Shown here: one piece after another, positions 1 to 5,800 of the stretch
Numbering within the stretch: the stretch's first letter is position 1
Layout of the letters: every line of letters starts with the position of its first letter
Program-made: the position numbers and the translations under genes
Source: Candidatus Hydrogenedentes bacterium CG07_land_8_20_14_0_80_42_17
GTDB taxonomy: Bacteria > UBA8481
DNA: 6,032 bases
Direction of reading: 5' to 3'
Assembly: GCA_002780065.1 (NCBI GenBank)
Contig: PEWQ01000047.1
Coordinates: 1-6,032, forward strand
Notes under the pieces: generated by a model
Databases searched by the model: none
What the model was told of the DNA's origin: nothing
The model's input: the letters and a program-made list of their open reading frames with translations, nothing else

Positions 1-20
1 CCTCACTTAATCCCTCACTT

Positions 21-215
21 TTACCTGTCTTTTGAAATATCCTTTATCGTTGACTTGCCAATCTGCTGTCCCAAGATACGCCCATTGTCATCAATCCCGA
101 AATAAACAGTACCTTTACAATGTTTATTCAACATAGCCCCTAAAGAAATAACCGCTTCTTTTAGTTCTGATGTTGACTTTTTGAATTCAGTGGTTTCATT
201 TTCTGTGAATTTCAT
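21..215 (-). pseudogene. Truncated AlbA_2 (Schlafen-type) DNA-binding domain gene
   Basis: From the ATG at 215 the frame gives about 64 residues beginning MKFTENETTEFKKS, then ELKEAVISLGAMLNKHCKGT and VYFGIDDNGRILGQQIGKST, ending IKDISKDR before TAA. This is a near-perfect match to the start of AlbA_2 proteins (often annotated RecG-like or RNA-binding domain-containing), which normally run to several hundred residues with a C-terminal winged helix. The frame stops inside the AlbA_2 domain, right after the conserved DIS. The start is set by the conserved ENETTEFK and by an AGGCGGG ribosome-binding sequence just upstream; the open frame upstream to 254 is not family-like. In many bacteria these genes are accessory or phage-defence associated. 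I read this as a broken gene; a very short domain-only protein is possible but less likely. Confidence 0.7.
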
Positions 216-327
216 ATACCCGCCTATTTGCTTCAACCAACTCGCTCGGTGCAAAATTTTTCAATATGATACTGCTGGATTTTTTCGGCGTGGTCTTACC
301 ATTAAACCATCGGCTGACTATCTTACT
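196..327 (-). other. Coding-like remnant, possible end of an HTH protein
   Basis: The gap between the GreA-like gene and the AlbA_2 fragment is not obviously random. In the frame ending at TGA 198-196, codons 327-199 read as 43 uninterrupted residues, including VSRWFNGKTTP, which resembles the recognition helix and turn of XRE-type regulators, then a helix-like segment NFAPSELVEANRRVYE. The frame stays open a little further upstream inside the GreA-like gene until a TGA, but has no ATG, GTG or TTG start until a late internal TTG. It overlaps the start of the AlbA_2 fragment by 20 bases. It could be the decayed 3' end of a regulator gene, or chance. I do not claim a functional gene. Confidence 0.2.
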
Positions 328-598
328 CCAACATCCAGGGCATGGTTGCTTGGATCTCTTCCATTGTCATTCCTGAATCGAGTAATTGTTGGATTGCTTC
401 CTTCTTCTCATCACTCATCTTCTTCTCGGCAATTTTTTTCGCTTTCTCAGCATCTTCATTGGCTTGTTTGTATGAACGATACAAAGCCAGAGCTTCACGA
501 GCGGCATGGTATTCGGCGTTCTCTTTGAGATCGCCGAATTCGCGCGCCGTTTTTACGGCTTCGATCAGTTCTTTTTCTTTATCATCTATCATAGGCAT
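323..598 (-). CDS. Small GreA-tip-like coiled-coil protein
   Basis: A 91-residue, charged, mostly helical protein. Residues 10-36 (ELIEAVKTAREFGDLKENAE, then YHAARE) match the GreA/GreB coiled-coil tip almost word for word, and D23 and E26 correspond to the E. coli GreA acids D41 and E44 that position Mg2+ for transcript cleavage in the polymerase secondary channel. Around it the protein departs from GreA: the first helix is only about 20 residues, the second continues as a Lys/Glu/Ala-rich coiled coil to ~60, and the FKBP-like C-terminal domain is replaced by a ~30-residue tail with DEKKEAIQQLLDSGMTMEEI. It may be a stand-alone secondary-channel factor, an antagonist, or a decayed GreA piece with a new tail; the intact tip and open frame favour a working protein. 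Start ATG is 598 or 592, with no Shine-Dalgarno sequence. It follows coaBC by 30 nt and ends in TAA. Confidence 0.75.
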   Translation of the reverse strand: MPMIDDKEKELIEAVKTAREFGDLKENAEYHAAREALALYRSYKQANEDAEKAKKIAEKKMSDEKKEAIQQLLDSGMTMEEIQATMPWMLE

Positions 599-627
599 AT
601 TTTAGCTGAAGTAGAATTAATTTTCAA
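599..627 (-). promoter_or_regulatory. Candidate promoter before the GreA-like gene
   Basis: In the 30-bp gap after coaBC the minus strand has TTGAAA (627-622), a 17-nt spacer and TAAAAT (604-599), which directly touches the first ATG at 598. With the usual 6-7 nt from -10 to transcription start, the RNA would begin at the second in-frame ATG (592), giving a leaderless message for a protein two residues shorter. The geometry matches the rpoZ candidate promoter. The match is good (4 of 6 and 5 of 6), but the DNA is AT-rich and the gene may also be read through from coaBC. Confidence 0.45.
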
Positions 628-628
628 A

Positions 629-1843
629 TCACATTTTTAAAATTATGTTCCAAATATTTTTCGCTGCAATTTTTTTAGGAAGTGACTCGAATTCGATTAC
701 ATTATTCGAATCCAAATTTATAAATTTAATTTTTGCAGTTTCCGAACCCATTGATTCTTTTGCTGAATTGACAACTACTCCATCCGCACCTTTTGCTTTT
801 GCTTTGGTAATTGCCCGTTCTAAATCATCAAAACTTTCTTCGGCGGAAAATGATATTCCTTTTATTGGAGGATTATTTTTTCTTTTTTCGGCGATCAGAG
901 TTGCAAAGACATCCGGAGTAGAGATAAGTTCTAATGTTAAAATTTCCGTTTTGGATTTTTTTCCGCTCATTTTTTTAGAAGGCTTAAAGTCGCTGATAGC
1001 GGCAGGGGAGATGAGAATGTCAAAATCTCTAGTTCGGGCGGCATCTAACATTTCCTGCGCACTTTCGATATGAATTGTCTCGACCCATTGCGGCGGCTGA
1101 ATCATCGCCGGGCCGGTAATGACAGATACATCGTGCCCGCTTTCGAAGATTGTTTCTGCCAGAGCTGCTCCCATTCTTCCCGACGATCCGTTTGATATGA
1201 AACGAACATCGTCGATGCTCTCTCGAGTCGGCCCTGAAAGTATCAATACCTTCAATGGCTTTTGTTTAAGGATAGATTGCGATAGAGCCCGCATGGTTAC
1301 AGAAACGATTTTTTCAGGCTCGCTCATCCTGCCGAATCCGAAGTCTCCGCACGCCATTTCGCCTTCTTCAGGGCCGATAAAGATCACTTTTCGGGAACGA
1401 AGAACCTCGATGTTTTTTTGTGTGGCTTCAGCTTCCCACATTCGGGGATTCATGGCGGGCGCTATAATAAGAGGAGTGCTTTTTTTTAGGCAAAGCGCAG
1501 AAACAGAAACTGGATCATCTGCAAAACCGTGAGCTATTTTTGCAATGATGTCCGCAGTTGCCGGAGCAATGAGCATTGCGTCCGCTTCTCCTGTCATGTC
1601 CGTGTGTGTAATTTTATTTGAATCTTTTTCTCCGAATGATGTAGGAATGGAAACTGAGTCGAGATAGACATTCTGTTCCGTTAGAGCTTGAAAAGTCAGA
1701 GGCGCAATGAATCGAGTCGCCGCAGATGTCATGGCAGTTTTTACCGAACAGCCTTTTTCGCGCAAGCGTCTGACAATTTCGGGAGCTTTGTACGCGGCTA
1801 TAGAACCTGAAACACCCAATATGATTTTAATATTCTTATTCAT
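629..1843 (-). CDS. coaBC: Bifunctional phosphopantothenoylcysteine synthetase/decarboxylase
   Basis: A 404-residue protein of the usual CoaBC length. It makes 4'-phosphopantothenoyl-cysteine from phosphopantothenate and cysteine using CTP (CoaB) and decarboxylates it with FMN to 4'-phosphopantetheine (CoaC) on the route to coenzyme A. The CoaC half (1-~190) opens with ILGVSGSIAAYKA and has the likely active-site His80 (ITHTDM), the PAMNPRMW substrate motif (129-136) and Cys165 of the flap (MACGDFGFGRM). The CoaB half (~197-404) starts VLILSGPTRESIDDVRFISN, then SSGRMG (220-225), and has AAISDFKPSKK with the basic segment around 287-298. The FSAEES and MGSE stretches differ mildly from the common FAAET and FGS forms. 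The ATG at 1843 has no Shine-Dalgarno sequence. It is probably cotranscribed with rpoZ upstream, and a GreA-like gene begins 30 nt after its TGA. Confidence 0.96.
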   Translation of the reverse strand: MNKNIKIILGVSGSIAAYKAPEIVRRLREKGCSVKTAMTSAATRFIAPLTFQALTEQNVYLDSVSIPTSFGEKDSNKITHTDMTGEADAMLIAPATADIIAKIAHGFADDPVSVSALCLKKSTPLIIAPAMNPRMWEAEATQKNIEVLRSRKVIFIGPEEGEMACGDFGFGRMSEPEKIVSVTMRALSQSILKQKPLKVLILSGPTRESIDDVRFISNGSSGRMGAALAETIFESGHDVSVITGPAMIQPPQWVETIHIESAQEMLDAARTRDFDILISPAAISDFKPSKKMSGKKSKTEILTLELISTPDVFATLIAEKRKNNPPIKGISFSAEESFDDLERAITKAKAKGADGVVVNSAKESMGSETAKIKFINLDSNNVIEFESLPKKIAAKNIWNIILKM

Positions 1844-1869
1844 ATTCGTATTTAGCAGAACGTGACGGA

Positions 1870-2088
1870 TTATTCTTTTGGAGTTTTAGCCGCCGCAGGT
1901 GAGTCAAGTTTTGGTATCAATTTATTTTCATAAAGCTCACGTAAAGCGATAACTTCAGCTGTTCCAGAAACATCTTCTACGAGTATTTTGTCTCCACCTT
2001 TGATTTCATGAGCACGCTTGGCAATTAGACTAGCCAAAGCATATTTGAGACCAACTTTATTTACCAAATCTTCAATTTTTATTTCCAT
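1870..2088 (-). CDS. rpoZ: RNA polymerase omega subunit
   Basis: A 72-residue protein with the omega layout: IEDLVNKV at the N-terminus, a helix ASLIAKRAHEIKGG, and a conserved ALRELYENKL near residues 48-57, followed by a short polar tail. Omega binds the beta-prime subunit and helps fold and assemble the core polymerase; in some bacteria it also forms part of a (p)ppGpp site. The frame is open upstream to 2142, but that extension is a hydrophobic, AT-rich stretch with no family resemblance, so the ATG at 2088 (MEIKIEDL) is the start. The next gene, coaBC, begins 26 nt after the stop, matching the widespread rpoZ-coaBC gene order and supporting both calls. It ends with TAA. Confidence 0.9.
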   Translation of the reverse strand: MEIKIEDLVNKVGLKYALASLIAKRAHEIKGGDKILVEDVSGTAEVIALRELYENKLIPKLDSPAAAKTPKE

Positions 2089-2094
2089 AGCAAA

Positions 2095-2123
2095 AAAATA
2101 TTCCAAAATAATAAATAAGTCAA
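2095..2123 (-). promoter_or_regulatory. Candidate promoter for rpoZ (leaderless)
   Basis: On the minus strand TTGACT (2123-2118) is followed after exactly 17 nt by TATTTT (2100-2095). The -10 box ends six nucleotides before the rpoZ ATG at 2088, so the expected transcription start falls on or next to the A of the start codon. No Shine-Dalgarno sequence is present at a usable distance; a GGAA lies about 12 nt upstream of the ATG. The -35 box is strong (5 of 6) and the -10 weaker (4 of 6), in an AT-rich 85-bp gap where chance matches are easy. Confidence 0.5.
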
Positions 2124-2173
2124 GTTGAAAAAATGCTGACAAGAAACAAAAACTGAAAAAAGTGTTTTACTTA

Positions 2174-2686
2174 TTACTTTGTTGCTTTGAGCTTGAGCAT
2201 CAAATTGTCGATTTTTTTATGCAGATCTTCAATAGAGGAATTGTTTTCTATAGTTAACCAAGGACTCTTTATCAGATCGACTTCAACCTCCGTGATGTGC
2301 CCGATATTAGCCGGAGTAGCGTCTTTGATGAGGTCGGAATTTCTTTTTATCATCAGAGTTTTAAATCCGGCATCGCATAGCCGCTCATGCTCCAGAACCA
2401 TTCTCATATCGTCTATTACAATATTTCGGCCGGCTGGAAGTTCTGTAAGTGTTTTGTCAATCCAGAAACTAGCATTGTAACGTCTGACTACTGTTCCTAA
2501 TTCCTGCAATAGAGTTCTTCCACGTTCGTCTTTATTTCCATCCCATCCAACTTGACGAGCTATATCTTTAATTGACTCTGCAAATCCGGTGACAAAAAAA
2601 CCATATCGCTCTACAAGATATTTCGCTACAGTCGTCTTTCCGGTCCGCATTCTTCCGGCAATTCCAATTTTGATGATTTTTGACAT
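2174..2686 (-). CDS. P-loop nucleotide kinase, dNMP-kinase-like
   Basis: A protein of about 170 residues. From the chosen ATG at 2686 there is a P-loop near the N-terminus (GRMRTGKT, residues 11-18). It is followed by FAESIKDIARQVGW, then LLQELGTVVRRYNASFWID, a pattern typical of phage-type deoxynucleoside monophosphate kinases (LQ-LGT ... FW). An IVIDDMR segment resembles their 'D-R' strand and is followed by an E-H-E-R-L helix and a beta strand. By family it would transfer the ATP gamma-phosphate to a (deoxy)nucleoside monophosphate in the cytoplasm; the substrate cannot be read from the sequence. Another in-frame ATG at 2704 lies inside the repeat array, and the ATG at 2686 sits directly before the SKIIKIGIAG strand, so I prefer 2686. 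Neither has a Shine-Dalgarno sequence. Tandem stops TAA TAA end it. Alternatives are a divergent dephospho-CoA kinase or an uncharacterised AAA-type ATPase. Confidence 0.72.
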   Translation of the reverse strand: MSKIIKIGIAGRMRTGKTTVAKYLVERYGFFVTGFAESIKDIARQVGWDGNKDERGRTLLQELGTVVRRYNASFWIDKTLTELPAGRNIVIDDMRMVLEHERLCDAGFKTLMIKRNSDLIKDATPANIGHITEVEVDLIKSPWLTIENNSSIEDLHKKIDNLMLKLKATK

Positions 2687-2694
2687 AGAAATTA

Positions 2695-2723
2695 GTAGGG
2701 ACATGGCAATGCCATGTCCCTAC
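2695..2723. repeat. Perfect 29-bp palindrome closing the array
   Basis: Positions 2695-2708 are the exact reverse complement of 2710-2723, with a single A at 2709 between the 14-bp arms. The right arm is part of array unit 1 and the left arm is an inverted partial unit. It has the form of a complete palindromic REP- or MITE-like element from which the tandem units could have been copied. In RNA it could fold, but there is no U-run after it on the minus strand, so an intrinsic terminator is not supported. Confidence 0.9.
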
Positions 2724-2867
2724 GCAATGCCATGTCCCTACGCAATGCCATGTCCATACGCAATGACATGTCCATACGCAATGACATGCCCATACGCAAT
2801 GCCATGCCCATACGCAATGCCATGCCCATACGCAATGCCATGTCCCTACGCAATGCCATGTCCCTAC
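2695..2867. repeat. Nine-unit 18-bp tandem repeat array
   Basis: Nine head-to-tail 18-bp units fill 2706-2867, plus an 11-bp inverted half unit at 2695-2705. The plus-strand consensus is GCAATGCCATGTCCCTAC. Units 1, 2, 8 and 9 are identical to it. Units 3-7 (2742-2831) carry substitutions at three sites: C to A giving CCATAC in all five, C to A giving ATGACATG in units 4-5, and T to C giving CATGCCC in units 5-7. There are no unique spacers, so it is not CRISPR. It occupies almost the whole gap between the large amidase-nuclease gene and the kinase gene. The unit resembles half of the GTAGGG...CCCTAC palindromic repeats I recall from many bacterial genomes; that kinship is from memory. Confidence 0.95.
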
Positions 2868-5800
2868 TTGCCTTGACTGTAATATGATTCGAATGCAGAC
2901 ATATACTCGGATGCAAGTTTTGACGCTTTCAAAACCAGCAAATTTTCATCATTGCGGAATGATGACGAATATGTCCAGTTTGCGGAGCCTGTTATTAATG
3001 TCGGTTTACTCGATGCCGGATCCACAACCATAAATTTGTTGTGCATCAAACCGCTTGCTCCGTCTTTCTTTACGTCGATGCCTTTGTCTCTCAAAGAACT
3101 GACTTGAGACAATTCTGAAAGAGCCTGCCATGCGTCGGCAACCCCGCGTACTTTGACTCCACGGTCTTTGGCGCGCTCGAGAGCAGATGCAATATCAGGG
3201 TCAGTGAAAGTGAAGATAGCAAATGCAATCTCCGTCTGAGCTCCGTCGATCGCTTCGATAATGCGGTTTTTGATTTCACCGCTTGGAGAAAAATAAACCT
3301 CTGCTTCTATAGTGCTCTTCACAGGATCGACTGCAATGCGATTTCTTATTGCATTGAATATTGCCGCGTCCATTCCAGGAACCTGAAGAAGATCCTCAAT
3401 TACTGTGAACGGTCCATTCTTCTTTCGCTCGGAAATAATGTTGGCTGCAAGTTCTTCCGATACTCCTGAAAGCTTCGCAAACGTTGACGCTCTAGCTTTG
3501 TTTATGTCTACGATGTCGGAAGGCAATCTAATAGTGGTTTGTGCGCTTATTCCGCCGCCTTTGGCCGTCGAAAATTTTCCACTCCACATTCTGTTGAATT
3601 CGGAAAGATACGCAGAGGCGAGTTCGTTGGACCGGATCACGAGGGCGTTATTCGCATTATTGTAAGAGTCTTTTACCGTCATGTTTGCTGAACCGACCCA
3701 GACAGTTCTTTCGTCGATTATCGCAAATTTGTCGTGCATGAGCGCATTGCCGGATTGATCGCTTTTTACGATTGTTATTCCCGCGGCTTCAAGCTCTTTT
3801 GCGTATGGAGAATAAAGAGAGCTACTGTAGTTCGAACCGTCCATAACTATTTGAACGTTCTCGGGACCGAGATTTTCTGCGGCGTAGATTAAAGCGTCGA
3901 TATCCATTCTTGAGTCAAGCGCGTAAATTGCTACTTTGACGGACGATGATGCGTTTCGAATCATCGTGGAAAGTTCAGATTCATATCTGCTCTGCCCGTT
4001 GCTCTGGTTTAGCGATGCGGAGATAACTCCGGTTTGACGCTCTACACTTACAACAAGCGAACCTTCTAATGTCTCTTTTCCTTTTGAGGTATTTACAGTG
4101 ACAGCTTTTGTCACCGTGACTGACGGCTCGTTTCCAAATTCGACATCGAATCTAACTGAAGTTAAAAGTTTATCGCCTTCAAATGCGTTGGCTGTAAAAG
4201 TATGGACTGAACCGGGAGAGACTAAAGTCGGACCCTCGATTGTGACAAATCTTTCTGAACCTTCATAAGAACTTGCCGCGACGAGCATCGGCATTAGAGA
4301 TGCGGAAATAGTTTGAGGAGAAATCGGTGCCGCAATTATCGGAGTTTGTGAAGGCAGAATCGAGGATGCTGCAAGCATGAATGAAGCGGCTTTTCTAACA
4401 AGAGCTTGCGTAATCAACCCGGATGAATTGCCTGCGCCTGCAGTGCCTTCTCTGCTACCGACTTTGCCGTTCGATGTCTGCCATGAATTTGGCTCAGTGC
4501 CTGCTAGCTCGGGTTTCTTCCGCTCCATAGAAATTCCTTTCGTTGTGTTCTTGCCGCCAAACCATGCGCTTGTTGAACCAATTCTGTCGATAATTTGAGA
4601 TGAGGAATTTGTCGGACTTCCAGTCCATAAAGTTACGATCTGCCCGCTTTGCTTCCAAGTCTGAGCGTCAATCTCGTCAACTGTGATTCCTGTTAGTGCT
4701 CCGGCATCTGCCGCAACGTAATATCCTTTTGCTTTTATGATGGCCGGACTGTTTATGATAACTTGAACTCTGTCGGTTGTAGCACCTGTTCCGGCAGTGA
4801 TTCTCCAGTTTGCAATTGAAATATCATTCGATGTTCGATTGTAAAGCTCGATATACTCGTAGCCGTCCCACATGATTTCGTTTACTACTATATCTCCAGC
4901 TTGAGGCCCCGCGGGAAGCTTAGAAATCGCAATTGAGTTCCACCAAGTTGAACCGGCTTCAACGTTTCTTACACCTGAATTGGATGAATAGCCGGACTTA
5001 GTAACTGAGACCGTGTATTGACCAGGAGTGAGATTCGAGAATACATAAAGCCCTGTTGCTGATGAGTAAACCTTTTGTCCGCCGGGAGAAATAACAGCTT
5101 CGGCTCCGGAAATTTTTGCTCCGGTTGTTTGATCAGAGACGATTCCCTGCAGAGTTCCTGTCTTTGGCGAGGCTGTGACATTTACAATAAACGGCGACAC
5201 GGGAGAACCGGAAGGCAACCGCCCAAGATTCGAGGGACTAAATGCATCGCTCGCTTCAATGTAATATTCGACTCCGCTTGGAGTGACGATGGATGAAGGA
5301 ATAGTTGCTGAATAAATTTCGCCGGCGCCTTTCACCATTGTGACCGAGGTCCAAACTGATGTTCCTCTGGCGCGATAATAAAGTTTTGCGGAGCTGATTC
5401 CAGAGGCATCTGTTATCGTCGCGGATATTTGAAGAGCGGAACCTTCTTGAGCTTGAGAAACAGCCGAATGAGAAATTACCGGAGGCACTGCGTCGGAAGG
5501 AACGGTTTTTCCAAGATGAGTCATAATGCCTTTGAAGATTGCATCGGCTGAAGAATTGAGATGAGATATGTTCTTCAACTTCTGCTCTTCCGTTGGATTT
5601 GATATGAAAGAGTTTTCGACGAGCTGAGCAGGCATATTTGTTTCGCGAACTACATGGAAATTGTCGGCATGAACTCCGCGAATTCCGATGTTAGTCGATA
5701 CGACTCCAATCTTGTGATAGAGATCTAGTTCATTCACTGTCTTCGATGCGAGGTCTTTTGAATTTTGCGATGCAGAGGTGTAAACATGACTTCCAGTGTA

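Noticed and set aside
292-308. tRNA D-arm-like sequence on the minus strand (GGTTTAATGGTAAGACC)
   Set aside because: It could pair like a D-arm, but no anticodon stem, T-arm or matching acceptor stem can be drawn around it.
546-559. Small hairpin GCCGT/ACGGC inside the GreA-like gene
   Set aside because: A 5-bp stem within coding sequence, without a following T-run on the minus strand; likely chance.
645-1532. Plus-strand open frames opposite coaBC
   Set aside because: Antisense shadows of a clearly identified gene with no recognisable domains.
2089-2142. Longer rpoZ start at 2142
   Set aside because: The extra 18 residues are hydrophobic and unlike omega, and they cover the candidate promoter.
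2124-2173. Intrinsic terminator after the kinase gene
   Set aside because: Only very short AT-rich stems (4-5 bp) can be formed beside T-runs; not convincing.
2695-2867. CRISPR array
   Set aside because: Units are 18 bp, directly adjoining, without unique spacers, and no cas genes are nearby.
2589-2876. Plus-strand frame encoding an MPCPYA repeat protein
   Set aside because: It is the 18-bp array read in a frame without stops (18 is a multiple of 3) plus the antisense of the kinase gene; no start context or family resemblance.
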